DNA from: Clostridia bacterium
GTDB lineage: Bacteria; Bacillota; Clostridia; Acetivibrionales; STF1-152
Assembly: GCA_028280575.1 (NCBI GenBank)
Contig: JANQLN010000068.1
Coordinates: 1 to 64,000 of the forward strand
Length of the DNA: 64,000 nt
Direction of reading: 5' to 3'
Numbering within the stretch: the first letter of the stretch is position 1; each line of letters begins with the position of its first letter. Of this stretch, positions 17,943 to 27,235 are shown piece after piece. Position numbers and translations under genes: made by a program. The notes below the pieces were generated by a model, which saw nothing but the letters and a program-made list of their open reading frames with translations, was not told the DNA's origin and made no database searches.

Positions 17943-19916
17943 ATGATCAAAACACTTCATAGGGCTTTTATGTCGATTCGCATTCCTGTACAACGATGGC
18001 AGACGGAGGCGGCTTTCACGGAAATCCTGCACATGCTGGATGAGCATCCCGGTGTGGCCGATGATCTGGCACTGTTTACCGCATCCACCCACCCGCCGCT
18101 GCCGCTGGATGTCGCCCGAGAACGGGCAGCCCTCATGGCGCGGCGCATAAAGCAGATCAAGGTAAGGGGATATGGGTGCGGGATAAACATCTTGGCTACC
18201 ATAGGCCACCATAACGAAAACCTGTCAGGATCGCTGCAGGGGGATTATACCCGTCGGACAGACATCAATGGAAGTGTGTGTGAAGGATCTTTTTGCCCAA
18301 ACGATCCACGGTTTATCAAGGAGTATGTTATCCCGCTGTACACCGTCATGGCCCAGGCCGGTCCCGATTTTATTTGGATCGACGATGACGTTCGAACAGG
18401 GCACATGCCCATCGGCCCCGATTGTTTCTGTGACCGATGCCTTGAACAGTTCGCTCGGATATCTGGTATTCTATATACACGGGAAACCCTGGACAATGAT
18501 TATAAAGACAAGGCCAGTATTGGAAAATTATGGCTTCAAGGAAAGCGCGATACTTTCAACCGGCTTTTCGAGACCATTGAGAAAACGGTGCATGGTATCA
18601 ATCCTGACATCCGGTTAGGCTTTATGACCGGAGAACGTTACGCTGACGGGTATGATTTTGATACCCAGGCATCCATATTGTCGGGGCCTGCCGGACAGGA
18701 AGTTTTGTGGCGGCCCGGTGGAGGCTTTTATACCGATGAGACACTCCGAGGGATGACAGAAAAATCCCATCAGATCGGTCGGCAGGTATCGCTGCTGCCT
18801 CCTTGGGTACGATCCATTCAATCGGAGATTGAGAATTTTAATTATGAAGCGCTCGGCAAAAGTGTTCATATCACGACCACTGAGGTGGCTTCTCACATAG
18901 CGGCCGGTTGCACCGGCGCCGCATTCAATATAATGGGTGATAATGAACCGCTGGCAGTGGAAAAGAGAAAGTTGTTCAAAGCGATCAGCAACCAACGTCC
19001 TTTCTTTGACAGTCTGGTTCAATCGCAGGGTAGAGAACCGGCGACGGGGATCTTTACCGGATGGAACAAGGACATTGATTCCGTTAGGGGTTTTCTAAAG
19101 GGACAAAGATACAATCCACATTTCGCCGACCAATGGTTTGAACTGGGATTACCCATGGCTTATGATACTGCTCACGGACTAATGGCCATGTTCACAGGCG
19201 ATGCGCCCTATGCTTTCAGTGATCAGGAGCTTACAGACTGGCTGTCGAAAGGTCTTTATTTGGACGGACTGGCGCTGCAGGCGTTGAATGATATGGGTTA
19301 TGGTATGCTTACGGGATATTCGGCGGAAGGGCACCTTCATGCAGACTGCATTGAGGAGTTCACCGATCATCCGCTAAACGGTGGGCTTCAAGGAAGCCTG
19401 CGGAACGGCCGGCAGTCGTTTATGAAGTGCCCCTGTACTATATTGCAGCCTGCGGCGGAAGGTGCTCACACGCTGGCCCGAGCGGTAGATTATGGCGGCC
19501 GGGTACAGGCTGCTTGCGTCATGGGTGTGTTCGAAAATCGGCTGGGTGGTCGCGTATGCGTGAGTGGTTATTATCCGTGGAACAATGTACTGGGTCACAC
19601 AAAGTCTGAACAGTGCAAGCAGGTGATCAGGTGGCTGACACGGGATAGCCTTCCTGCCTACGTCTATTCACTGCACAAAGCCAACCTTTGGGTTAGAGAA
19701 AATCCTTCGGGGCTGAAGGTTCTTACTCTGCTAAACTCAAGTATGGATGCGGCAGAGGATCTCATTCTTCATGTGCGCACTGGTCTGGATTACCTGCTCA
19801 TTATCGACGGGAATATGCGCAAGGTTCAGGTAGCAGCGTCAGGTGCTGACGGTGAATACCGGATTTTCAAGTTGCCGCAACTTAAACCGTGGAGCGTTTA
19901 TTTGATTACGGAGTGA
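17943..19916 (+). CDS. Putative TIM-barrel glycosidase-like protein, unassigned family
   Basis: 657 residues, no signal peptide. The N-terminal half looks like a (beta/alpha)8 barrel. It has FIWIDDDVRTGHMPIG followed by a cysteine cluster CFCDRCLEQF, reminiscent of uncharacterised GH-like families with an acidic active-site strand. The middle (about 370-560) resembles the glutamine-amidotransferase-like trimerisation domain of GH42-type enzymes, and the end is a beta-sandwich. I cannot name the family. The ATG at 17943 follows AAGGGGGAG; the frame opens earlier (17898) inside the previous gene, but without a ribosome site. It shares the high G+C of its neighbour and forms a two-gene operon with it. 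Confidence 0.6.
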   Translation: MIKTLHRAFMSIRIPVQRWQTEAAFTEILHMLDEHPGVADDLALFTASTHPPLPLDVARERAALMARRIKQIKVRGYGCGINILATIGHHNENLSGSLQGDYTRRTDINGSVCEGSFCPNDPRFIKEYVIPLYTVMAQAGPDFIWIDDDVRTGHMPIGPDCFCDRCLEQFARISGILYTRETLDNDYKDKASIGKLWLQGKRDTFNRLFETIEKTVHGINPDIRLGFMTGERYADGYDFDTQASILSGPAGQEVLWRPGGGFYTDETLRGMTEKSHQIGRQVSLLPPWVRSIQSEIENFNYEALGKSVHITTTEVASHIAAGCTGAAFNIMGDNEPLAVEKRKLFKAISNQRPFFDSLVQSQGREPATGIFTGWNKDIDSVRGFLKGQRYNPHFADQWFELGLPMAYDTAHGLMAMFTGDAPYAFSDQELTDWLSKGLYLDGLALQALNDMGYGMLTGYSAEGHLHADCIEEFTDHPLNGGLQGSLRNGRQSFMKCPCTILQPAAEGAHTLARAVDYGGRVQAACVMGVFENRLGGRVCVSGYYPWNNVLGHTKSEQCKQVIRWLTRDSLPAYVYSLHKANLWVRENPSGLKVLTLLNSSMDAAEDLILHVRTGLDYLLIIDGNMRKVQVAASGADGEYRIFKLPQLKPWSVYLITE

Positions 19917-20020
19917 TCAAGCGTAAGAAATTTTTTTGATTAACTGATAAGAAAATCATCCAGCAAGCGGACCATTACGCTGGAATTGGTGCCGTATCAC
20001 ATCGCCGTAGCGGACGGCGG

Positions 20021-20190
20021 ATGGAGCTGCGGCGGAACGGCCACCAGGCCAGTTATCGGAAAGTAGCCAGACATATGGAAGAAATGGGGCTTCGTTCGGT
20101 TCACAGACGGCGCCGGCAGCGATGCCTGACCGACAGCAGGAAAGTGCGTGCAGGTGGATATCCGAGCCTTGTACGGGGGCTTGATATTAC
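20021..20190 (+). pseudogene. IS3-family transposase (OrfB) fragment
   Basis: The reading frame encodes MELRRNGHQASYRKVARHM, then EEMGLRSVHRRRRQR and DSRKVRAGGYPSLVRGLDI. This matches the helix-turn-helix region that precedes the integrase core in IS3 OrfB proteins. The catalytic DDE part and OrfA are absent. It is G+C-rich like the two genes before it and marks the downstream edge of that block. The remaining 19917-20020 and 20191-20301 hold nothing recognisable. Confidence 0.75.
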
Positions 20191-20301
20191 TGATCCGTTT
20201 AATTTTTTGTCCGTAAAAGTGTTGACGACCCATAAACATAGAGCTCGAAAGCTTTTAGAGTTTTCGAGAGGATTATTTAAAAGGGAGGGAGGTATTTTAT
20301 A

Positions 20302-22365
20302 ATGCTTTCTCAATTTGTATATGGAACACAGTATTATCGGGCTCCTACTCCTTTACCTGAAGAATGGGAAAAAGATATATCTAAATTTGATTCTCTGGGG
20401 ATTAACTATTTTCAAATAAGGGCTCAATGGCGTTGGAACGAACCGAGAGAAGGTGTTTATTGTTTTGATGATATAGATAGGCTATTTGAAATTGCTGGAA
20501 AATGCGACAAAAAAGTTATTTTCAAGTTTATGCTGGAGTGTGCTCCACAATATATTTTTAGAAAATATAATGGTGTACGTCGCGACTTTAACGGACAGCC
20601 ACTAAGAGAAGGCACCAATGGCTCTATGTATGTCGGAGGCTGGTGGCCTTGTTTTGAAAATCCTAAAGTTAGAGATCATGCAACACGATTTGTTGAAAAA
20701 TGTGTAATACGTTACAAGGACTTTCCTCAGCTAGTGCTTTGGAATACATGGAATGAGCCTCGGTCAAGACCCGCCGAAGATTGTGCCTGTGAATACTCAA
20801 TAAGGATATTTAGGAAATGGCTGGAATCAAAATATGAGAATATAGAAAAATTTAATTCATTTTTTGGAGTAAGAGAAGATAGCTTTTCTACTATATCAGC
20901 ACCAGGTATGCCCCATGGATACTGGGATTTTTTCCTTTTCCGAAAATGGAGAGGCACTTCTGTTCTTGCGGAAAGAATAAAATGGGTATATGACACTATT
21001 AGAAAGCACGATACTAGCAGACCCATCATGGCACATGTGGGCTATTCCTCCTGTATTCAAGATACCGCCAGAGATACGAGTGATGATTTTTCTATAAGTA
21101 AAAGTACTGATTTTTATGGAACCTCATTTCCGGTGGAGTCAAGTCTAAAAACACAAAAAGATGAAGTTCTTTGTGGATTGATTGTGGATTTTATCAGGCA
21201 TATTGATAAAAACTTCTTTGTACATGAATTATATCCAGACTGGGGAAATTGGACAATGCCTGTTTCTGTTGAAGACTTGAGATTTAAAGTATGGACAATC
21301 CTCTCCCGTGCTGCAAAAGGCATTGTGTATTGGCAATACAGAGCTGAAAGGTTAGGGAATGAGAATAATCTTGCAGGATTGGTGAATATGGATGGCAGGT
21401 TTAACAATCGGAGCATTGAAGCTGGTAAGATAGGTAAAATTATAAATCAGAATAAAGAGCTTTTCCACAAATTGAATGTTCCAAGGTCTGATGTTGGAAT
21501 ATTGTACGACTTTGATTCTGCATTGATTTCACAAATTGAAGATACAGGTAGAGACTTGTGGGACTTTTCAATCAAAAAAAATGCAATAAATGCATTTAAT
21601 CAAGCACACAGAGGTATGTATGAATTATTCTTTAATTTATCTGTTCCTGTAGACTATATGGATACAAGAGATCTGGAAAAAATTTTGGATTACCGCATTA
21701 TTTATGCTCCTTACTTAACTATGATAAAGCCTGAAACAGCAAAGAAACTGGAAAAATTTGTTTTTAATGGAGGGTTATTGCTTGCGGATGAAGGGTTCGG
21801 ATTAAGGCAGCAAAATACATGGCTGCATACAAATTATCAAAATGCAGAATGGAAAAATCTTATACCTGCCTTTTGGATTGATAGAGTAAAGAATAATGGA
21901 GAGGATAAAATACTGCTGCCTACAGGAAAAGTAAGTGTGACCCCAATGAGAACTGTCTTCAAATCGGAAAGCGGGATAGTTTTAGCTAAGTATATGAACG
22001 GTCAACCTGCAATATACCAGTTTACTTATGGTAAAGGTAATATTATTTTGTTTGGAAGTTCAATTGGATACAGTTTTCAAAAATTTGCGGAACGTCCATG
22101 GATTGAGTGGATTGGTCAATATATTGAAAAGAGGATAATTCGTAAGAATCCTTGTGATAATATTGAAAAGGGTATTTACAGCAGAACTCTTAAAGCAGAT
22201 AATAAAGAAGTAATTATAATCTTTAATAGGTCAAAAATGAAGCAGCAAGTAAATTATGCATTTGGTAAAAACTCATATGAAATTACAGGTGAAGTCAATT
22301 TTAATGGAAAATATGGAAAAGTGACTATAGACTCAGGTAAGGTTGCATGTATTGTTCTTGAATGA
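20302..22365 (+). CDS. Glycoside hydrolase family 42 beta-galactosidase-like
   Basis: 687 residues, cytoplasmic. The TIM barrel begins GTQYYRAPTPLPEEW. The acid/base pair is Asn151-Glu152 in LWNTWNEP, and the nucleophile candidate is Glu309 in FFVHELYPDWGNW. A trimerisation domain (about 400-600) and a small C-terminal beta-domain follow, as in GH42. Length and order fit the family. It hydrolyses terminal beta-galactosides or related sugars (beta-arabinosides are known too). GGGAGG precedes the ATG. Codon use returns to A+T-rich after the G+C-rich genes upstream. Confidence 0.85.
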   Translation: MLSQFVYGTQYYRAPTPLPEEWEKDISKFDSLGINYFQIRAQWRWNEPREGVYCFDDIDRLFEIAGKCDKKVIFKFMLECAPQYIFRKYNGVRRDFNGQPLREGTNGSMYVGGWWPCFENPKVRDHATRFVEKCVIRYKDFPQLVLWNTWNEPRSRPAEDCACEYSIRIFRKWLESKYENIEKFNSFFGVREDSFSTISAPGMPHGYWDFFLFRKWRGTSVLAERIKWVYDTIRKHDTSRPIMAHVGYSSCIQDTARDTSDDFSISKSTDFYGTSFPVESSLKTQKDEVLCGLIVDFIRHIDKNFFVHELYPDWGNWTMPVSVEDLRFKVWTILSRAAKGIVYWQYRAERLGNENNLAGLVNMDGRFNNRSIEAGKIGKIINQNKELFHKLNVPRSDVGILYDFDSALISQIEDTGRDLWDFSIKKNAINAFNQAHRGMYELFFNLSVPVDYMDTRDLEKILDYRIIYAPYLTMIKPETAKKLEKFVFNGGLLLADEGFGLRQQNTWLHTNYQNAEWKNLIPAFWIDRVKNNGEDKILLPTGKVSVTPMRTVFKSESGIVLAKYMNGQPAIYQFTYGKGNIILFGSSIGYSFQKFAERPWIEWIGQYIEKRIIRKNPCDNIEKGIYSRTLKADNKEVIIIFNRSKMKQQVNYAFGKNSYEITGEVNFNGKYGKVTIDSGKVACIVLE

Positions 22366-22370
22366 TCGGA

Positions 22371-22453
22371 TGTATTCTACAATTTTGGACAAGGAAATAA
22401 GCAGTGGACGCCTAAAATTTAGCGCTTGAGGGTTGACAAGGAGCCTCTGCCAC
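22371..22453 (+). repeat. Repeat R1 with hairpin, copy 2
   Basis: Counterpart of 3508-3588. The terminal hairpin is kept with changed sequence: CCTCTGCC pairs with GGCAGTGG (7 of 8), where copy 1 has CCTCTAC with GTAGGAGG. Downstream, 22478-22600 stays open in one frame (LLLAPAYYNYKAIASKYLAK then stop) and may be the relic of a larger gene, possibly a solute-binding protein. Confidence 0.65.
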
Positions 22454-22616
22454 CATGATGAACGGCAGTGGGGGCGTGATACGTTGACCAATAGTGCAAA
22501 GGAGAAAATCACTGCAGAGGAAGAGAAGATTAATGTATTGCTACTGGCACCGGCTTATTATAATTACAAAGCAATTGCCAGTAAATATTTAGCAAAATAA
22601 TAGGAGAAGTATTTTT

Positions 22617-23549
22617 ATGCTATTCAAAGAAAAAATATTGGAATGTTTGGGGAAATTCCCGGAGAAGGCTAAATTAAAACCAAAAGTAATTGAGTCTATT
22701 GATAAGGGAACACATATTCTGCAATTGATAGAATACAATGTAGAAATGAATGAACGTATAAGAGCTTATCTTATGCTGCCTGGCAAGTTGAAAAGTGGAA
22801 ATCCGGCAATTATTGCATCCCATCAGCATGGGAATGAGTATTTTCTGGGTAAATCCGAACCTGCCGGATTAAGTGCAAATCCAATGTATCACTATGGACT
22901 TGATTTGTGTTTGAAAGGATATGTGGTCCTTTGTCCCGATCATCTGGGATTTGAAGATAGAAGACCTCAGGAATATAAGAGAATAGGGAATAATAACTTG
23001 CAGGAGGCAAACTATGAAAGATTTCTTTTCTGTAAGTACATACTGGAAGGAAGTACTCTTCAAGCTAAATACTTATCAGACTTGAGCAGAGGAATTGATT
23101 TTCTTGAATCTCTTGATCTAGTGGATAACAACAGGATCGGTGCTATAGGTCATTCCCTTGGCGGACAGGAAACTTTTTGGCTGTCATGGTTTGAACATAG
23201 AATAAAAGCAGCAGTATCTTCATGCGGTTTCAGTCAAATCAGGACTATTCTAAGGGATGCTATAAATCATAATTTTGCATCATATACTTACGGAATTTTG
23301 AATATAGGGGATATGGGAGATCTGGTATGTGATATTGCTCCAAAACCTTTTTTTATGGCTAATGGGAGTGAAGACTGGATATTTCCGATTGATGGTGTTA
23401 AGGAAATTTCAGAAATGGCAGGAGATAAATATAGAAAAATGGGCAAGGCTGAGAATTTCAGATCAATCATTTTTGAAGGAGGGCATGCCTTTCCTCTTGA
23501 AGTAAAGTCTGAAGCATTTGCATGGCTGGATAAATTTTTAATGAAGTAA
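22617..23549 (+). CDS. Alpha/beta hydrolase (acetyl-esterase/dienelactone-hydrolase type)
   Basis: 310 residues with a full alpha/beta-hydrolase triad: Ser180 in GAIGHSLGG, Asp253 in GSEDW and His290 in GGHAF. The N-terminal strand region (IIASHQHGNEYFLG) resembles cephalosporin-C deacetylase/acetyl-xylan-esterase relatives. There is no signal peptide. Likely role: removal of acyl groups from imported glycan fragments; this is inferred from the neighbouring glycosidases. AGGAG lies upstream of the ATG. The 23550-23805 gap has a short open stretch (PVALEQFDVRFAGKSY) that I do not recognise. Confidence 0.8.
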   Translation: MLFKEKILECLGKFPEKAKLKPKVIESIDKGTHILQLIEYNVEMNERIRAYLMLPGKLKSGNPAIIASHQHGNEYFLGKSEPAGLSANPMYHYGLDLCLKGYVVLCPDHLGFEDRRPQEYKRIGNNNLQEANYERFLFCKYILEGSTLQAKYLSDLSRGIDFLESLDLVDNNRIGAIGHSLGGQETFWLSWFEHRIKAAVSSCGFSQIRTILRDAINHNFASYTYGILNIGDMGDLVCDIAPKPFFMANGSEDWIFPIDGVKEISEMAGDKYRKMGKAENFRSIIFEGGHAFPLEVKSEAFAWLDKFLMK

Positions 23550-23805
23550 CACTAATAGTCTGTTAAGTTTATAATTGTGGATTAATTCTACCTGTAGCAC
23601 TTGAGCAGTTTGATGTACGTTTTGCAGGAAAAAGCTATCGGGATTATTCACTGGATGAAAAAACGATGGCAAATGTATGGAATCATGTGAATTGTATATG
23701 TATAAGTGTGGTGCGCCACACTTGGAACAAATAATTTTACTTGATACAGGAAGACTGTTTTTGTGGCGTTTGATAGGTTTAAGTTTTTATGTGTTGATAC
23801 TGACA

Positions 23806-24654
23806 TCAGCCTTTTCGATATTTGCCAGGTGTTATTTTTGAAATTTTTTTGAACACCCGGCAAAAATGCTGGATGTTATTGAACCCACAATCGTAACAAA
23901 TGTCAATGATTTTTTTCGAAGTTTCCCTTAACATTTTCTGTGCTTCTATGACTCTCCTGTTCTGTGTATACTCAACAACTGAGAAGCCTGTTACTTTCCT
24001 GAAAACATGGGATATGTAATATTTATTGAGATGAAATTCATTTTGAAGGATATCCAGGCCGATCTCTTCCATATACCTTACATCTATATAGCCAACAATT
24101 TTCTTGATAAGCATGTCGGTCTTATTAAGCGTTGCTGGTCTAAAGCCTTTTTCCTGCAATTTAATAATATATATGACCAGCCTTGCAAGATAAAGCTTAA
24201 TGTCCGCATGGTGTAAGCTATCCTTTGTGCAAACGGGATTTTGCTTAAGATTTAAAATATTGTCCAGAATATTTATTATTTCATATTTTTGTCTTAAGTC
24301 CGTTTCCACCTTTATATTTGAGGACCTTAGGATGTTTTCCCACAAATCTCTGATTCCCAATGCCTTAATAATATTTAAGATAAATTTATTCTTGAAATTA
24401 ATCACGTATCTTGCGTATTGAGAGTTGCTGGGATAAAGAATCCTGTGGATTTCATACTCCTTTATAAAAAGCATATCTCCGTCTTTGATGTTATAATGCC
24501 GGTCTTTTATAAATACCTGAATATCCGCTTTCATAAAAAAAGCTATTTCATGTGCATTGTGGAAGTGCTCAAGCGGACTTGTATTCTTCAATTTATAATC
24601 CTTATAGTCCAGCTGGAATCCTATATCATCAATTTGATCTACAGGGTAATCCAT
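23806..24654 (-). CDS. AraC-family regulator with cupin sensor domain
   Basis: 282 residues. The N-terminal cupin (about 20-100; HFHNAHEIAFFMKADIQVF) would bind a sugar. The C-terminal pair of HTH motifs (about 185-280) ends in CGFNNIQHFCRVFKKISKITPGKYRKG. It is a soluble regulator transcribed away from the GH42/esterase genes and divergent from the URO-D gene at 24841, so it may control either side. Spacing to the divergent gene is about 190 bp. Family assignment is firm; the effector is unknown. Confidence 0.88.
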   Translation of the reverse strand: MDYPVDQIDDIGFQLDYKDYKLKNTSPLEHFHNAHEIAFFMKADIQVFIKDRHYNIKDGDMLFIKEYEIHRILYPSNSQYARYVINFKNKFILNIIKALGIRDLWENILRSSNIKVETDLRQKYEIINILDNILNLKQNPVCTKDSLHHADIKLYLARLVIYIIKLQEKGFRPATLNKTDMLIKKIVGYIDVRYMEEIGLDILQNEFHLNKYYISHVFRKVTGFSVVEYTQNRRVIEAQKMLRETSKKIIDICYDCGFNNIQHFCRVFKKISKITPGKYRKG

Positions 24655-24840
24655 TTTTTATTCACACTCCTGTCATAATACTTATTATATAATAACACAT
24701 AAGAGCAATATATGTTAGTTTTTTTTATCCTGGCAATATTCTTTAGGACATTTTTACTTGTAATCCTTATACTATCATTGTATTGATAATATGCATACAG
24801 GAGTTTTGTCAAAGGCTCCTGGACAGGAGGTATAAAGGGC

Positions 24841-25968
24841 ATGACACCCAGAGAAAGATATTTGGAAACAATTCTATTTGGAAATCCGGATAAAATTCCG
24901 TTAAACCCTGGAAACCCCAGAGAATCAACATTAAAGAAATGGAGACAGCAGGGACTGGATGAGGGGGCAGATTACATTTATGCTGCATTGGATGTTTTGG
25001 GAATTTGCAGGGAAGCAGCACTTGCATTTAATGCAGTTGATATTTCTTTCAAAATGATACCGGAGTTTGATGTGAAAATACTGGAACACAAAGACAACCA
25101 CTATATTGTGAGTGACTGGATGGGAGCCGTAACAGAAATATCTGATACCTATGATGAATCATATCTGAGGAGTGCAAAGGATTTCGTAACAAGAAGATGG
25201 CATAAATTCCCTGTTGAAAACAGAGAAGACTGGGAGAAGATGAAGGAAAGATTCGATATCCATACGAGGGAAAGGGTGCCTGAAGATGTAATAAAAAAAT
25301 ACAAGGATTCAAAAGATAGAGACTATTTATTATCTTTGAATTTCAATGGAGTTTTCTGGCAGCTCAGGGAGTGGTGCGGCTTTGAAAACCTGTGCATCAT
25401 GATGGCGGAGGAACGCGGGTTCATACACGAAATGGCAGGCTTTTGGGCTGATTTTGTAGCGGGTGTTTTAAATAGGGTACTGCCATATATACAGCCCGAT
25501 AGAATCTTCATAAGTGAAGACATGGCTTATAAGGCACACAGCATGATTTCTCCTGCCATGACCCGTGAATTCATACTGCCTGCCTATAATAAATGGATAC
25601 CGGAAATCAAAAAAGCAGGCTGTCCTGTTATAGAGCTGGACAGCGACGGTTACATAGAAGAATTGATACCCATATGGATAGAAGCCGGTATCAATTGCTG
25701 CAGCCCCATAGAAGTTGCCGCACACTGTGATATTGTCAGGTTCAGGAAAAAGTTTGGCAAGCGGATGTCATATATGCAGGGAATTGACAAAAGATTGATG
25801 GCAAAAGGCCGTAATATTCTGGAAAAGCATGTAATGGTCATAGTAAAGGAGCTTTACAAGGATGGAGGCTTTATACCCGGATGTGACCATGGAGTTCCGC
25901 CAGATATATCATGGCAAAACTACGTGGAATTTACAAAGCTCCTTGCCGGACTGAGCGGTTGGCTATAG
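24841..25968 (+). CDS. URO-D superfamily protein
   Basis: 375 residues beginning MTPRERYLETILFGNPDKIP, the standard opening of MtaA-like URO-D paralogues. The C-terminal half has LDSDGYIEELIPIWIEAGI and PGCDHGVPPDISWQNY, matching the substrate/metal-region motifs of the superfamily. It differs clearly from the URO-D protein at 5176, so it is not a local duplicate. AGGAGG stands 10 bases before the ATG. Its role is probably a cobalamin- or methyl-linked reaction, or unknown; true porphyrin work is unlikely without other heme genes. Confidence 0.82.
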   Translation: MTPRERYLETILFGNPDKIPLNPGNPRESTLKKWRQQGLDEGADYIYAALDVLGICREAALAFNAVDISFKMIPEFDVKILEHKDNHYIVSDWMGAVTEISDTYDESYLRSAKDFVTRRWHKFPVENREDWEKMKERFDIHTRERVPEDVIKKYKDSKDRDYLLSLNFNGVFWQLREWCGFENLCIMMAEERGFIHEMAGFWADFVAGVLNRVLPYIQPDRIFISEDMAYKAHSMISPAMTREFILPAYNKWIPEIKKAGCPVIELDSDGYIEELIPIWIEAGINCCSPIEVAAHCDIVRFRKKFGKRMSYMQGIDKRLMAKGRNILEKHVMVIVKELYKDGGFIPGCDHGVPPDISWQNYVEFTKLLAGLSGWL

Positions 25969-26132
25969 GAAAAATACTGGTGAAAAAGCTCATGCACTAG
26001 GCTTCTTCTTATAGCAGCTTTTCAGATACAGATAGTAAGAGCAATTTGCTTAGTAAAAGTATTTGTTTACAAAATAAATGAAATACGATATATTGGGTAT
26101 GTTTAGTACCTTTCTCAATTTGAGGTGATTTA

Positions 26133-26294
26133 ATGACAAATGAAGTAAATCTTATAACAAAAGATGTAATTGTAGTCGGAGGGGGAATGGCCGGTATATC
26201 TGCTGCAATATCGGCAGCAGAGAAAGGGGCAGGGTTTAGGACCTCCTGCAATAATAGTAATAAAAAGCTTGCCTATTGTCAGCAGTCATTGTGA
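26133..26294 (+). pseudogene. N-terminal stub of FAD-dependent oxidoreductase
   Basis: 53 codons: MTNEVNLITKDVIVVGGG, followed by MAGISAAISAAEKGAG, a perfect dinucleotide-binding start of a fumarate-reductase-like flavoprotein. It then runs into unrelated codons and stops at 26292. GAGGTG precedes the ATG. The remaining several hundred codons are gone, so this is a truncated relic. Confidence 0.78.
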
Positions 26295-26313
26295 AATGTC
26301 AGGAGGTTTTTTA

Positions 26314-26964
26314 GTGAAGTATAAATATATTTTCTTTGATTTAGATGGAACTCTTACCGATCCTAAAGTAGGGATAACCAAATCTGTACAATATGCTTTA
26401 GAGAAAACTGGAATAGAGGGAGTAGCTTTAAGTGAACTAAAGAAATTTATTGGCCCGCCCCTGAAAGAATCATTTATGGAGTTTTATTATTATGATGAAC
26501 AGACAGTAATACCTGCAATTAAATACTATAGAGAGTATTTTCAAGAGCAAGGGATCTTTGAGAATAAAGTTTATCAAGGTATACCCGGTTTATTAGATGA
26601 GCTGACAAAGAAGGGTATAATCAATGTGGTTGCTACATCAAAACCGACAATTTTTGCCGATAGAATTGTAGAACATTTTGGTTTAAAGAAATATTTTCAT
26701 AGTATAGTAGGTAGTAATTTAGATGGAACTCGGAGCAGTAAAGCGGAAATAATAAGCTATATCATCACTAAACTAAATATTAACACAATGGAAAATATTG
26801 TTATGATCGGGGATCGAAAATATGATGTAATTGGGGCACAGCATAATAATATTGATTCAATCGGCGTTTCATATGGGTATGGAACAATCGAAGAATTAAG
26901 GTCAGCTGACCCGACTTTTATAGTGAATTCAATCAGTGAATTGCATAAATTATGCATAAAATAA
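26314..26964 (+). CDS. HAD-family phosphatase (phosphoglycolate-phosphatase-like)
   Basis: 216 residues with all HAD motifs: I is FFDLDGTLTD (nucleophile Asp and general acid Asp), II is VVATSK, III a lysine near SSKAEII, and IV is MIGDRKYDVIGA. A helical cap sits between motifs I and II (C1-type). The GTG at 26314 is chosen because AGGAGG (26301-26306) lies right before it. It would hydrolyse a small phosphate ester in the cytoplasm; PgpB/Gph-like proteins of this size are often promiscuous. It stands alone. Confidence 0.88.
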   Translation: MKYKYIFFDLDGTLTDPKVGITKSVQYALEKTGIEGVALSELKKFIGPPLKESFMEFYYYDEQTVIPAIKYYREYFQEQGIFENKVYQGIPGLLDELTKKGIINVVATSKPTIFADRIVEHFGLKKYFHSIVGSNLDGTRSSKAEIISYIITKLNINTMENIVMIGDRKYDVIGAQHNNIDSIGVSYGYGTIEELRSADPTFIVNSISELHKLCIK

Positions 26965-27003
26965 TTTCATTTATAAATACGGCCACAAATGGGGAGTGGT
27001 TTT

Positions 27004-27102
27004 ATGAATATAATTAAAAGTAGGAAATTTCATTTATCTGCTCTTTATACCTTTGATAGTTATTGGTCTAATAATATATTCTTACGTCTTATATAAATAA
27101 GA
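27004..27102 (+). other. Short hydrophobic coding relic and tandem 14-mer
   Basis: In one frame 27031-27102 reads as a membrane segment (FIYLLFIPLIVIGLIIYSYV) and stops; upstream the frame is broken, so it looks like the tail of a lost gene. Further on, TTTAGATTTTAAAA is repeated in tandem at 27197-27210 and 27211-27224, directly before the ribosome site of the next gene. Confidence 0.35.
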
Positions 27103-27235
27103 TGGAGACAAAACTATGAAATACTCAACTGCACTAATTGAAAAAGTCGATGTTTTCATGAAATTTGATTCCTGTGAGGAAATATAATATAATAAATTTA
27201 GATTTTAAAATTTAGATTTTAAAAAGGTGAATATT

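Noticed and set aside
27190-27224. Tandem 14-mer as start of a CRISPR-like array
   Set aside because: Only two adjacent units without spacers; simple AT-rich duplication.
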